NCBI RefSeq assembly: GCF_016920785.2
Contig: NW_024609857.1
Location: 13,492,716-13,556,715, forward strand
DNA from: Ixodes scapularis
Lineage: Eukaryota > Arthropoda > Arachnida > Ixodida > Ixodidae
DNA length: 64,000 bases
Direction: 5' to 3'
Position numbers and translations under genes: made by a program. The notes under the pieces were generated by a model. It did no database searches. It saw only the letters and a list, made by a program, of their open reading frames with translations, and was not told where the DNA came from. The stretch's first letter is position 1. Each line of letters opens with the position of its first letter. Below, piece after piece: positions 47,968 through 60,697 of the stretch.

Positions 47968-50431
47968 GAGACCGTAGACGTTTGGGAATAGGGCCTCCTG
48001 ACAGAGGGCGACCGCCTGTAGCGCAGACATGACGGGCGTTTCATGTTTCTCCCTCTTTCATTGGACGGCTAAAATTTCCCTATTTTTGGCGAAGTTTCCC
48101 TCAATTCATGAAATTTGCCTCCGTCGAGACGCCCGTCTCGATGGCCGCTTACGGATGCGACGAAGTCCGTCTTGCTTTCTGCTTTGCATGCCGAGGTGGC
48201 ATTCGATGCAATACGTTATTAGATTAATCTTTTCGTTGCACGGAGAATCAGAAACTCCGAAGAGCCCGCATATTCTTACCACGCATAACCGCAAGGGTAT
48301 TCAAGTTCGTTTCCACGTTCGGCGTGTGGTTTAAGTCTTCCTGTGTGGTGTGAGATGGCATTTCTCCAACTGACGGAACGGCGAGTTCCGACTGGCGACT
48401 TCTCATCACCTCGAGAATATGCCGCTGCTGCCATTGGACCACACTGCAAAATAAATCGGCCTAGCAAAAATGAGACTCGTTCCTTCGGCATCTTGTTCTG
48501 TAGCACGAATTTGTATTAGATAATAGATTTTGGTTTCGCGACTGTTCAGAATTACCCTCGCCCTATATATGGCCCCTACTGGTTGTGCGAGGACGGTTTC
48601 TCCGACTTTTCAGCGTCGAGATTTTTTTTTTCTTTGGCTGCTTAATTTCTTGTGACAGCATAGCCTGCCGGTAACGGCCAGGTGGCGCCAGTAGAGTGAC
48701 AGCCCAAAGCTATACCCTGCCTCGGTGTAGCTTGGCAAAGGAGGGTGAACGATAAGCCCCCATTGCGTGCCGACGGCTTCGATATCCGCTATGTATACGA
48801 GCGCAATTCGCACACATATTGGAGCATGACGCAGCGAAAAGCCTGATACGTCTTCGCAGTAAAACCGCACTCCTGTGATACGTAGTCACGTTCCGATTGG
48901 TCCGCCAGGCCACAACTTCCGCCGTACTTGCACGTTATGCGATCACGGCTTCCTGGCTATACCCAGTATTTCTTGCTTCAGACACTAGGCTATAGCGGCG
49001 CAACCAGAGTAATATCTCGCGTTTGAACGATGCAGCTGCCACTCCCAGGCGTACTCAATGTTTCTTGTTTCAGTCACTAGATAGCGCCAAACCAAACAGC
49101 ATTGCAAATCCTAGCCCCAGCGATAAAAATGTGAAATAATAATCTCAAGCGCAGGTTCTTGTGAAGAGACGGGCTGCGCATTAAACAAGGTTTTTGCTCT
49201 TTACAGCACTCTTGGCATTGGTGTTGTTCTTGGAGCTTCGTGACTGCCTTTCCGGCGCTTTTTCCCTACAATATGTGCAAAAGCCTTAAACAAAAAAATG
49301 AGTCTCGCGAAAGGCGCTCAGGCTAAAAGCTCGACGCGTGTCCTGAGCAGCCACGCAGCCACCAAGCTGCGACCCCAACTTCGCGCGCTCGTGCAGTGCA
49401 AGCATCGTTCAGGACAACATGCTCGTGTTGGTGGCTTTGGCTTCGTTCGCGCAAAAAGATCACAGCCTGAAGGAGAGCCCCGCGGTCTTTCGACGTCCTA
49501 AAGCACGCGCGCTCGTGCAGTGCAAGCACTGTTCAGGGCCACATGAACCGGGTCACTAAAGTTACTTGATCCTGGCCTATGCAGGGTATAATAGATTTTG
49601 ATTGCAATATACTCCAGTTACAAAGAAGACTAAAGACACTTTGATATTTATATTTTATACGTTACAAAAATGGTTCTGACTAAATTGATTCCATCATTTT
49701 TTTTTAAGCCATCGTTTGGTAATTGATCCTGTATTTTTTGAGTTATATAGAACTTGATAGTTTATTTTCTATTTTCTCTCTATTTTCGTGTGCAAAAAGC
49801 TATGTATACCCTTCACTTCTGTGTTGTAACTGTAAAGGGAGCAGAGACCTCGTCAGGCATCACGCCTTTAGTCTCTGCCCAGCTCCCGGTCAGTCGGGAA
49901 AGAAAGAATAAAGAAAGATGGTGTGTGTAAGCCTCTAGTCATCGCATTCTTAAACTAACATTGTCAAAGTTGGCAGTCTGATCATTTTCTTATTTACGTC
50001 GGTGAAAGTAAAAGTAATTAAAACAAAGACTTCATAGTGAACGTTTGACCAATCGCGAAGGCAGACCACAGCGACGCTTTTGGTCGCGCACATCACCGAT
50101 GGAGACCCGTCCCTGGTGGTTCCGGAAGAAACACCTCCGCCGCTGAGGCGTGAGCCCGATGCACACACCTCGACCGGTTCTGGCGGTGACAGCGGGCCGT
50201 GGGACGGAGGTTGCGTGGGGCGGTACAACTTGGAAAGTTGGACGTCGCTTCGATTGCATTTCAGCCCGCTGGGGCTCGAGCACTTCTTAATTAAAATACT
50301 ACATTTTTATGCTATTTTACTAACATATTTGTGCAGCACTTGTGACTTTCACGTAAGCCGATTAAAATTCGTGTTTTTATTTTTCAATGTTTGTACGACA
50401 AAAAACAGTTCTGACATATATATATATATAT
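47968..50431. other. Region without recognisable gene
   Basis: GC-mixed and A/T-rich parts. The only structure seen is a direct repeat at 49382-49420 and 49506-49544. An (AT)n run begins near 50415. Frames here overlap on both strands. Confidence 0.5.
49382..49544. repeat. Direct repeat, about 38 bp, 124 bp apart
   Basis: CGCGCGCTCGTGCAGTGCAA with GCATCGTTCAGGACAACATG at 49382-49420; the second copy at 49506-49544 has a few changes (GCACTGTTCAGGGCCACATG). Confidence 0.8.
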
Positions 50432-50439
50432 ATATATAT

Positions 50440-51574
50440 CACTGTGTTGAACCGAAAAAAAATACGGGTTCGGTTACGGTTCAGGTTCAGGTAAATTTAT
50501 TTTGTTCCGGTTCAGTTCCGGTTCGATTAATTCGATCCGCGAACAGGTTCGCGAACCGGTTCGGAAATTATAAATGACAAATTGCAACATCAAAACAAAT
50601 TACAAATAAAACATCTGAAATCAGCACATACGAAACGGGATACATCGTAGTGTAAGGCTCAGGGATTTCTTCCAGGAATGGTTTCTTTATGTGCACTCAA
50701 AGGTTACCTCACCGACGTTTACGCATTCGGACTTCATCTAATTGGGTCCGACGCAGTAGCTGCAAAATCCGCGACTTCCTTACAAACCCATTTACAAGTA
50801 GAACTCGCTAACTATCCCGCCACCTCGGCGTATACAGCTTTCTTTATTTGAACTAGCCTTCGGTAACTCAAATTAGACCCTTAAAGAAGTTTTCATTAAA
50901 CAAGATACGGAATATGAAAAACACTTCACCGTAGGACGTAATAGGATAAATATTAAAATAGAAGAGTTCGCTGTCTCACAAATATGTTAGCTTCTAAGTG
51001 CCTATACGAAACCGGATGCATTATTATCAAACTCCACAGCCTCTTCTTTTCTCATTCCGATGGAAGCAAGCTTCAAGAACTCGCGCGTTCTAGAAACGTG
51101 TTATGAAATGAGCACACAGCAGCATTTAGGATTTACGAGATTGTAGGAAAATAAAATTCCGTGACGCGATTTTTTTTTTTTTTTTTTGCACAGCCTTTTA
51201 ATTCTTTTTTTTCCGTGCAAGCCGCGACCAGCGCAATACTGGTTCCTATGTCAAGATTCGTGGATGCAGCGTTTGTCAAGATTCATGGATGCAGCGTTTA
51301 TATTCCTTAGACTGAGTGGAGAAGAAAAATATGTAAGCGAGGTGTGTATCAGTTGACGGCACTTATAAAAAATAAATGGCATTGACAGCACATTCATTGT
51401 CAACAGCGCGTGGCCGAACCGTTTTGACATGAGCCGGTAACCGTTATTTTTTTTCCGGTTCAGTTCCGGTTCGGGTTCATCGCGATAAAAATATAACGGT
51501 TCGGGTTCAGTTCCGGAAAAAATACCGGTTCGGTTCCGGTTTTCGGTTCGGTTCGGTTCCGGTTCGACACCCTG
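50440..51574. mobile_element. Nonautonomous hAT element, family 1 copy 2, 1135 bp
   Basis: Starts CACTGTGTTGAACCG and ends CGGTTCGACACCCTG. Near-identical in its body to 23689-24885, with a few short gaps (for example 4 and 20-30 bases). Flanked on both sides by (AT)n, so the 8-base target is ATATATAT. Confidence 0.9.
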
Positions 51575-51582
51575 ATATATAT

Positions 51583-51970
51583 ATATATATATAAGGCTGG
51601 GGGCTAGATAAGAGACGGAAAAATCGCGCGGGCGCCTTACCGCAACCGCTAGCTTTGTACCTGCTCCACGAGTGGTAACTTTAGTGCACTACTACGCTTC
51701 TCACGCGCTCAAAGTCTTTCTGAAAAGGACTGATTTAGTGCTTTTCAATGACGCTGTGCAAGTTTCTAATTGGAACCATATGTCTATTTTCATTAATTAA
51801 AAAAGTTAATTATCAAATTTTAGTTAATTAGCCAACTGATCGTTACGACTAGCCCCCTATAATATGTCCCCCTGGCCGCATAACTCACCTCCACAAGCAG
51901 CTTAAGTGTAACTTTCACAGCTTTTTTAAAATAAATCTGTTCAAATTAAAAATGAACACCCGGTATATGT
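51583..51970. mobile_element. Half copy of the palindromic 44-kb element
   Basis: Contains the centre and one arm of the element at 43969-45494 (GCTTTGTACCTGCTCCACGA; ATGTCTATTTTCATTAATTA; ATGTCCCCCTGGCCG) and ends AATGAACACCCGGTA. The other arm is missing, replaced by the AT run and hAT copy 2. It lacks the nested MITE present at 44335-44512. Confidence 0.85.
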
Positions 51971-53417
51971 TTTACCTTGCATTTGTTAAGACTAAGGTAG
52001 TCACTTGTGAAACTGCTTTGAAGGGGGAATCAAATTACTAGAAATAAAAAAAACAATTGGTATAAAAAGAAATAAAAACAAAGCGGTATGCGACTTACTG
52101 AAAAGCGTCACTCCTGTGCACGACTGAAACCATGACACTGCAGGTAAAGTAACGACACTTAAAACACTTTTAAGTGTTTGTGTCGTTTTTTACCGGCTGT
52201 CTGGGGGTTTCAGTAATGTGCAATTCACACCAGCTCGTTTGCACCCTTACGCTTAGTTCAAGGTTTATTCACTGAAAGCATTTAACTGCAAGGAGAGCAC
52301 GCTTATAATATAACGATACTCTGCCAAGAGAGCACGCGAAATAAAATATAACGATACTCTGATTATCAACTTTGTGCTCAGATTGAACACCTGGACTGGA
52401 TCCACCTCCCCTTCACTTTCATCTTTATCACCGACACTTTTGCCTATGAATGATCTTCAGGACGCCTTCTTAGGAAGGCCAACCCGTACCAGACATTAGT
52501 GAAGCCCTGGGTGTACTCTGTCACCCATGGAGACAGAACCCTTCCGGATCCTCACATAACCCAAGGTTACACGTACACGCTGTCAGACAATAAAACACTC
52601 TCCGCTTCCCAGAAAGCACATCGTGCTTTCTGTTTTTGTCTCATTTTTAATTGTTTCATGTGACATGGAGGGGGGGGGGGGGGTAATTGTTTTATGGAGG
52701 CTTTCTTCTCAAAACACCGTCGTAAGAGTTAATAGCTTAAAACATAATTTTGTCAGATGCACATATCATGTAATGACTGAGCCGGGTGAATCCCCCGTTT
52801 GAGTTTAGTAGTCTCCAAAATCTTAGGGAAGAGCTGTACAAGTGGTAGATCTTAATGGGTTCAAAGTTTTCACACTTGTTTAAAGGTTCAAAGTATGAAC
52901 AGCCTTTCAGCAAAGCTTCAACGCTTTTCATCTGCCACTTCTGCCGAATCGCGGTAAAGATGAGGGCTATCCTATGTGTTCTTAGCGAGCGGATTTGGAC
53001 GTGGCCGATATCACAGTAAATTGACAAAGGCTTAATGCGAAGATGCGGGAAATATTGTGCACCAAAAAAGAAAGTATAAACGGTAAATTAAACTTCCGCC
53101 CTGGCAGGGCTTTTATCCTGCTTCAATTGGTAGCCCATCCCAGGCAACCTTGAATTTCAGATCACAGCCCGCCCTTTGTCTCCGTGGCTATCCATCGTCG
53201 CCGAGTAAACACTATAAAATGACGTCATGTGTCCGTACATCAAAAATTAAAAATTGAAGCTGGGGAAAAAAATAAAAATAAAAACAGACCTATACTTCTT
53301 TATTTCAGCTTCTCCGCGCAATTAGCCGCGTTGCGTGATTCGCATCCCCGCTTGGAGTGATACATCATATGTGTATTTGTTTCGGCCAGAATTAAACTGA
53401 TTGCTCAGTTTTCTTTT
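51971..53417. other. Region without recognisable gene
   Basis: Includes a small palindrome ACACTTAAAAC...TAAGTGTTTGTGTCG near 52150-52190, a short direct repeat (TAACGATACTCTG, twice, 52310-52365) and a G run at 52670-52683. No coding signal. Confidence 0.5.
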
Positions 53418-53502
53418 AGGGGCGAAGCTCCTTAGGGTCTAGCCTTGCCCGTCCGTCCGTCCGTCCGGCCGGCGTCCGTGTTCACATAAAAAGAAAAAAT
53501 GT

Positions 53503-53572
53503 TTGCGCAGTGCGGGGAGACCCCAATGGTTTTCTAGTCCATCCCCTTATGTTCTTAACCACTCGGCAACGA
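53503..53572 (-). pseudogene. tRNA-Ser(AGA) pseudogene in copy A
   Basis: On minus: GCAGTCGTTGCCGAGTGGTT, then anticodon loop GGACTAGAAAACC and variable arm GGGGTCTCCCC, after which the T arm is missing. Anticodon arm and variable arm are better preserved than in copy B, whereas copy B retains the T arm. Confidence 0.7.
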
Positions 53573-53673
53573 CTGCGGGACGAGTAGGGGGCTCTGAGAT
53601 GTGGTAGTAACTCAAGAGCTGGGGTTTCTGTCATGGATGAAACGTTGCATGTAGCCGCTCAACGTCTATACAT

Positions 53674-54730
53674 GCCTTGCGCCTGAGGTCACACCGCGAA
53701 GCCCCGCCCCCGATCGCCATACCACCGAAGGACCGGAGAACCCACAAAGCGTAGTCGACGGCGTGTTTCGTCCGACCGTGACGTGTTTACGTAATTTGAG
53801 AGCGTCGCGTCTTTTTTTTTTTTTTTTGTGTGTGTGTGTGTATTTGTTGTTTTTCGCACAATTTGTAAACAAATCGTTTTAATCTATTTTTACCAGCGCC
53901 TACGGGCTAAATATGCCGTCGCCGGAGGAGCGGCCGTTGCCGCTCTGCGGAGATTACTTCGACGAGCTCGTTGGGCCTACGAGAGCGAGATACGCGAAGA
54001 AGGGGGAACTTTGCGACGGCGAGGATCCTTACAAACTTCGCGTCGGCGTGGACACGACATTTGACGACGCCTTTTTCCCTAACGTAACTCGCTCAGCCTC
54101 GAGCGCTGCGACTCGAGGCTGAGTGATCTCCTTCGTCCGTGTAACCGAGCTTCAAACCCGGCGCCCAGCCAGGGTTCGTGTCATCGAACAACTTAGAAGG
54201 AGCTCCTGTAAAGCAAAGAAAAGACGCCATTCGCTGACACGCTCACGTTCGCGAAACTCGGTGCAGCAGACAATGCTGCGCCGAGTTTTACATTCAATTT
54301 TGCGACAGCAACTGGGTGAAAGCGTCCCGAAAACGCAGAACGACAAGAAGCATTTCTTACCTGTAACAAAGTGCTCGCTGCAGACCTGTGTTCATGTTCG
54401 CGACCAGGTCGGCCCTGTTAATCTTCGCAAACCACATGCTCCTTCGCTTCTTTGACAGTTCGTGAGTCCGCCGACACTGAGCGGAGATCGCCTTCGGTAG
54501 TTTGAAAAATCTCGCATCACTGACGGTGCTACGATCACGACGCTTGTTGCTCTTAGTCCTGTTTGCACAATTAATAACCGCACATGCAACCCTTCTACGT
54601 AGCGAAACCTTCGCTCAGCGAGGCAAACTGACGACAACCCCAGGGAACTTCCTATGCAGCGATGACGATTTGCTACAGCGTAATGGCGACGGCCCTCCCA
54701 GCATGCAATTTTAATGACGTAGGTGCAAGG
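53674..54730 (+). mobile_element. Insertion of about 1.05 kb with inverted ends in copy A
   Basis: Ends CATGCCTTGCGCCT and AGGTGCAAGGCATG are inverted. The flanking text TATACAT or TATA occurs on both sides (about 53665 and 54731). Copy B of the host element reads straight through at this place. The insertion carries a protein-coding fragment (53913-54119), a hairpin (54091-54123) and no recognised transposase. The 4- or 7-base target cannot be decided because the ends overlap it. Confidence 0.75.
53913..54119 (+). pseudogene. Amino-terminal fragment resembling tick SWIM/YqaJ-type proteins
   Basis: ATG frame MPSPEERPLPLCGDYFDELV followed by RARYAKKGELCDGEDPYKL and FFPNVT. This resembles the first exon of large, abundant tick proteins that carry SWIM zinc-finger and YqaJ-type nuclease domains, where I recall a D.YFDEL..A.R.RY..K....DG.DPY pattern. 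Only the first part is present; the text then runs into a hairpin and stops. Borne inside a transposable element, so it is probably a fragment or a short host-type exon moved with it. Confidence 0.5.
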
Positions 54731-55113
54731 CATGTATACATGAGAGGGCGCTGCGGTCAATTGCGTATATGATCGCGTTAAACATTGCATGCATTGGCTC
54801 AACGTTTATAGACGAGAGGGCGCTGCGGTCCAATGCTCAAATGCGTATATAACCACGTTCTATACCACACATTCTCTTTCTGACATGAACCGTTGGAGAT
54901 GCGTTCCCACGGCTTCTAGCGGATCCAAACTGATCCGCTAGAAGAACCACTGGCTCTGCATTTCACCGACCATAAAGCAGTAATAATGAAGTCGAAACGC
55001 AACCCGGAACTCAGCACTACCGGTGAGCAAAAAAAAAAAAAAAAATCAGCACCATCAGCACTACCTATGAACAATAAAATCAGTATCATCAGCACCACCA
55101 GAGCTTCGCCCTA

Positions 55114-56476
55114 ATCAACATCATTCACCACGTGAAGATGCGGTCATTTTTGTTTTCTTTTTCACAACGTATTCTGCAGAAATGGCGCGTTTTGGAACCA
55201 GGCATTGATATGCACTGCGTTTTATTATAAAGGCAAGGTTGTATTGTCAACCATATTTTGATAAACATTTTAAGGACTAGCGGAAATATTTTTATGACCT
55301 ATACAATGCTACGTAATTGCTGCAAGACGTCTTTTGGGCAGTTGAAGTAAGCTAAATTTTGTTTGCAGGGTTCTAATTTTGTTTAAAGTTGCGGTTATGT
55401 GATTGCTGCGTCAATTGCGCTCAACCGCGCCTAAGTGATTAGCCTGCTACAGTCTTTCACCGACATGGGAGAAGTCTGCACTAACATTGTGCGAAAACTT
55501 CATTTCACTTTATTAATACTGAAAATATAATCACTCAGACCCCGATATACGGCCGAAGCGTTACGGTAGATAAAGATATCTTCAGGAATTTCGATCATTC
55601 AAATAACGTACTTTTCAGTTTGATTTCTGTATCAAACACAGACAGAGCCCGGAAGTTCCGCAAGACGTAATTCCCATGTTCGTGATCTGTTCGGGGATGT
55701 TAAACACACCGGTGCGTTTCTCACTGCGTAAATTTTATCTACTGCAGGGAAGCAACAACCGCGGAGTATGTGTCGCGATTGTCTGCTTCGCCGCAGCGCA
55801 CCTGGTGTTAAGGGGAAAGCATTCCTCCAGAGCAGGGCGTATTTATACACACACAATCGTCGGGTTTATAAAAAAAGAAAGGGGGAAACTGGAGTGTTCT
55901 AATATAACAACTCTGCCTTGAAGTAAAAATGCATTTACAGAACTGTGACTAGAGTACTCTATAGTAAACAATCTGACAATATAATATTTCTTTCAAATTC
56001 GATTTGAAAGAATATTTGGCTATTATGAGATTCATATGGGGATTGCTCTATAGGTTAATGTTTTATGCTAACTATTTTGTTTAGTGACCCCCTTTATATC
56101 GTTCCCATCTGTTCGATGACACTGTGAATAGAGTAAATTGAAACTAAATTCAATGAAGCAGTGAATGGAAGCTTGGGAATAATTCCTTAACGAGTTTGAG
56201 TGGACTTTCAGAGGGCATATTTATTGTTTACGCACCGATCTTTGTTATCATAATGTTCTAAACATAAAATGTAATTAATGGCTATAATCAAATAACATAT
56301 TTTTCTGAATTAAGAATTGCACTTTTAGTACAATATTTTGAACTTGAACGAAACATCAATTTAGTTGTTCAAACATTATTGAATTCTAACATTATTTCAG
56401 TGGAATATGTTATTTCGTTTACCTTTGATATTATATCGAAAATAACCATTCACAGCTGTCCTTGATCAGTTAGCAT
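55114..56476. other. Region without recognisable gene
   Basis: A/T-rich, with a mirror/inverted AATTCGATTTGAAAGAAT motif near 55990-56015. No coding signal. Confidence 0.5.
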
Positions 56477-57710
56477 CAGGGATGGGCAGTATTTCAAATA
56501 CAAGTATTTAAAATACGTATTTCAAATACTTTGTGTATTTTGCATTTGTATTTATTACAAATTGGGTAATGTATTTGACGTGTGTATTTAAATACTGAAA
56601 CGTGGCTATTTCAAATACAATTTTGTGGGCGAAAATACATCCCTCAAATTTATTGTCACGACTCATTTTGCTCATCTATAAGACGTGTCCCTGCTGTGAA
56701 GCGCGTCTTTCTAAGGTACAATACGAACCTATGTTCGCCTGCCCCCGTAGAGCGCCTATTTTCCCTTGGCAGCCTTATTCTGTGCCCCAACAAGGGTCGT
56801 CTTAGCGGCACGTTGTTCGAAAAGCTTCTGCTGCTGAAGTCGCACTAGTCGAAACTTCACAGATTAGCACGCACCAAAATTACAGTGTACTGAGAAGGTC
56901 TTCTTGTTTTTATGCATGTGTTTGTAAGATATAGTCTCCATCCTTTATTCGGCCATGAGGCTTTTTTTTTTTCTTTTTCTCCTCGGCTTTATTTTAAAAG
57001 CAATGTCCAGAGCAGGAAGAAAACTACGTTCTGCACCGAATGCAGTGTATCTCAATCAAGCACAAGTGTTTATGACTTTGTGATTACCGTGCTAGTCCAT
57101 TGCAAGAATAGTGACGAAATCGAAGTTCACAGGCAGACTGGCTAAATAAGTGCCTGTGATAACAATGGTGATGCTTTCCAGCCTTATTTCCATCCATATT
57201 TTTGCCTGGAACATTCTAAATGCGCGGGTCGTCCAGATCTTCGTAACTGCTCCGAGTTGCAACAATAGAAAATTGTCTAGCTAGTGCTGCGCGTCTTGGT
57301 CGTCTCGGTTCTTTGTTGGTCTATACCAAAATGTAATCGACAAAAAAAAAAAAGCTGCTTGAAGCTCTGTACTTTTTTCATTTACTAAGTCCAAGCTGAT
57401 TACATTTTTTGGGGGGATTATTTTTCTATTACGTTACTAGAGCCTCGCACACTAACTCCCGAGTGTGCGATGCAAAATTAAAATGAGATACACAGAAACC
57501 CGTTGCAGGTGCCCTGAAGTCGCTGACGCAAATTTTGAGGAATGTAATTGGAAAAGTATTTGGAGGAGACCAAATACATTTGGTTGTATTTGTACCTTTT
57601 TTTAAATGTTTTTTTGGAAATGTAATTAGATTTGCAATTAAATACATTTTTGACGAAGTATTTTGTATTTGTATTTTGATACATATTTGCATGTATTTTG
57701 CTCATCCCTG
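56477..57710. mobile_element. hAT element, family 2 copy 1, 1234 bp, with transposase remnant
   Basis: Starts CAGGGATGGGCAGTATTTCA and ends TTTGCTCATCCCTG. GTTAGCAT is present directly before (56469-56476) and after (57711-57718). The subterminal parts consist of repeated (A/G)TATTT words (CAAATACAAGTATTT). Inside it keeps the end of a hAT transposase that copy 2 has lost. Confidence 0.95.
56693..56848 (+). pseudogene. hAT transposase dimerisation-domain remnant
   Basis: The frame reads VKRVFLRYNTNLCSPAPVER, LFSLGSLILCPNKGRLSGTL, FEKLLLLKSH, then a stop. SPAPVERLFSLG...P...RL....FE.LLLL is the conserved carboxyl-terminal dimerisation motif of hAT transposases. The catalytic part upstream is deleted, so it is inactive. 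Confidence 0.9.
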
Positions 57711-57718
57711 GTTAGCAT

Positions 57719-58902
57719 CATACCGTGTGTGGGGACATGCAACTAAACAACTAGGGAATCAAACCTGCCACACAACTGGTGTTAAGAAAAGGTGACACGA
57801 AAGTGGGAAAGCAAGGTAGTCATTGTCTTCTAACTGGACAGGTCAACAGATGATTCTTAACATAATATTTGTGGTGGTATGAATGAAAATGAAGCGCATG
57901 CTTATTCTCCAAATGGTATTTTTGATACTTCAAAATAAACTTTTGACTGCTCCAAAAGGTGCTCCAAAACGACTCAGACCAATCACATCACTCAAATTAT
58001 TGCATTCAGGGAAACGTGACGATGTTTATCCGCATTAATGGCTTCATGCTGATTCTACTATGGGATATTTAAGTGAGACATTCTAAAATATTTGCATTCG
58101 CCTTAATTCGTCTGATAACTAAGTACAGGTTCTCGCTTGGCATATGCAACATCCAATAAAAATGGCAGTGATTGTTGGGCGAGTTTGTGCTGGGCGCTAG
58201 CACGTACATTCTAAAATTCACCTTTAATTGTTTTCGTTTTGCTAGCGTATGCGTGAAATCTAGTAAAAATGTTACAAATAAATGCCAATTTTCACTTGTA
58301 GATATTAAAATAATTACCGGTATTTGACTAAAACTAATACAACGCACTAAGGTGAATGGAAAGTGAATATGCTTTGCCTTTCTCTAAAAGTGCTGATCGC
58401 ATCAGATATATGTTCGTGCGACTTCTATGTAGAGCCTAAGAGACTATTATCACTTGATACTGCCTATCAGAAAAATGTCGCTTGTCACGTTCAAGTCGAG
58501 AAGGGATCAAATCTTCTGGCATATTTGTGCTGCTAGTTCGACATTAAAAAAAAAAAAAAAAAAAAACCCAAGCAAGTTTTACAGAAATATTTGTTTATGT
58601 TAACATCCCTTTATGGAAGCTTCAATTTATGTAGAAATTCAACACAGAGATCGATTGGTATTTTTTAAGTTAAAAAAGAGCAAAACAGTGTCGAGTTAAA
58701 AAAAAAAAAGAAAACATGGGAGGCTTTGGCTTACGCAGCCGTACGCTATGCGCGTACAACAGTTGGAAAACACTATGGGGAGAAATAGTATCAGGAAAAT
58801 AATCAGATCCATCAATGTCACTTCTCCTCTAATAATTGGGATAACGTATAATATCAAGCGACGTTTCTAAGCGTAAAATATTTTCAGTTTCTTTTTTTTT
58901 TT

Positions 58903-58933
<31 letters not shown>

Positions 58934-59562
58934 ATTAGAGCATACCCGCTGTACAGCCTTTGTCGGTTCAAGAAAATGTCTTTTTGGAGCCTCTATAACG
59001 AAGACAAGCTAGCTCAATTGGAGTGAAGGTTTGTGGTCATTTTTCTCTTAAGGAGGTCATGGTTTTGCCAAGGCACGTTATTTCAAGTCACTGTAAACGG
59101 TGAAGGAGAGTCTAAAGAAAATGAGAGTGGTGTTTTCTTTAGATATTGACATGCAATTTCGCCACATTTAGAGAAATAAGCAGCGTTTCTGCATTAATAA
59201 CAGAACTGTAATAATGCTAAGCATATTTTTTTATATATTCGTAAAAGGAATTTAAAGATGATGATTTTGATATATTTTGGGTCTCTTTATATGAAAGTAG
59301 TTAGTTGGTAAATAATGAGAATGTGTCTCCAAAACAAGTTTATTTGTCGTGTTTCATAAAGTTTGTTTGTGTAGAAATCTTTTATTGCAATCTTTAATAT
59401 TCTGTGCACATGATGTAAACCTTTCATAAAATAAATAGAAACAAATATTACTACATGCATGCTTCGGTGTGAAATCGACGGCTGTACAAAGTGTCATAGC
59501 GAAACCTTGGCAATCTCCACGCCTCAAGTTTCGAAATTTTGTATATCCCCGGAAGAAAATTA
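57719..59562. other. Region without recognisable gene
   Basis: A/T-rich; poly(A) at 58546-58566, (GT)n at about 58907-58934 after a T run. No coding signal. Confidence 0.5.
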
Positions 59563-59570
59563 GCTACGGT

Positions 59571-60462
59571 CAGGGATGGGCAGTATTTCAAATACAAGTA
59601 TTTGAAATACGTATTTCAAATACTTTGTGTATTTTGCACTTGTATTTAATTACAAATTGAGCAATGTATTTGACGTGTGCATTTAAATACTAAACCGTGA
59701 GTATTTCAAATACAATTGTAATTAAATACACTTTTGTGGGCGAAAATACATCCCTCAAATTTATTGTAACTGTCCAGAGCAGGAACAAAACTACATTCTG
59801 CACCGAATGCAGTGTCTCTTAATCGAGCACAAGCGTTTAGTGACTTTGTGATTGCGGTGCTAGTCCTGGGCACGAATAGTGACGAAATCGACGTTCACAG
59901 GCAGACTGGCTAAATAAGTGCCTGTGACAACTTGTGATGCTTTCCAGCCTGATTTCCATCCATATTTTTGCCTGGAACATTCTAAATGCGCGGGTCGTCC
60001 AGATTTTTGTAACTGGTGCAAGTTGCAACAATAAAAAATTCCAGTTAGTGCTGGGCGTCTTGGTCGTCTCGGTTCTTTGTTGGTCTATACCAAAATGTAA
60101 TCGACAAAAAAGCTGCTTGAAGCTCTGTACTATTTTCACCTATTACGTCCAAGCTCATTACATTTTTTCTGATTATATTTCTATTACGTTACTAGAGCTT
60201 CGCTAACTCCCGAGTGTGCGATGCAAAATTAAAATGAGATACCCAGAAACCCGTTGCAGGTGCCCTGAAGTCGCTGACGCAAATTTTGAGGAATGTATTT
60301 GGAAAAGTATTTGGAGGAGACCAAATACATTTGGTTGTATTTGTATCTTGTACTTAAATGCTTTTTTGAAAATGTAATTAGATTTGTAATTAATTACATT
60401 TTTGACGAAGTATTTTGTATTTGTATTTCGATACATATTTGCATGTTTTTTGCCCATCCCTG
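59571..60462. mobile_element. Nonautonomous hAT element, family 2 copy 2, 892 bp
   Basis: Starts CAGGGATGGGCAGTATTTCA and ends TTTTTGCCCATCCCTG. Flanks GCTACGGT (59563-59570) and GCTACGGC (60463-60470) are an 8-base duplication with one change. Body matches 56477-57710 (GCCTGGAACATTCTAAATGC; CGTTGCAGGTGCCCTGAAGT) but lacks the transposase remnant. Confidence 0.92.
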
Positions 60463-60697
60463 GCTACGGCGTTCGTGTATATATCTGAATGGTCCTCCCA
60501 AGAAAATTGCTTTAACATAGCATTTTGTTTTTTACATAAATAATTAAAAAATATGACGTACTGGACGATCATTGCATGATCAGACGTGGAAGCTACCAAG
60601 TGAATTTTCTGACTTGAGGGAGCGGCCCGTGTGGAAAAACCTCCCCTTAATCCGCAGTCAAATTGCTAATTTATAATACAAAAGACCCGGTGTCCCT

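Larger units (their letters stand above)
53418..55113. mobile_element. tRNA-Ser-carrying inverted-end element, copy A, interrupted
   Basis: Bounded by AGGGGCGAAGCTCCTTAGGG and the inverted GAGCTTCGCCCTAA; similarity with copy B continues about 40 bases beyond the right end. Subterminal features are GTCCGTCCGTCCGTCCGGCC (53454 on), a decayed tRNA-Ser on the minus strand, and an A-rich CATCAGCACCACC run near the right end. A 1-kb insertion (53674-54730) splits it. Copy B at 61093-61745 is inverted and lacks that insertion. Confidence 0.85.

Noticed and set aside
50080..50577. Plus-strand frame of 165 codons
   Set aside because: It crosses the (AT)n run into the hAT element copy, so the frame is composite and cannot be one gene.
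58905..58936. Possible regulatory GT repeat
   Set aside because: A plain (GT)n microsatellite after a T run, with nothing around it suggesting regulation.
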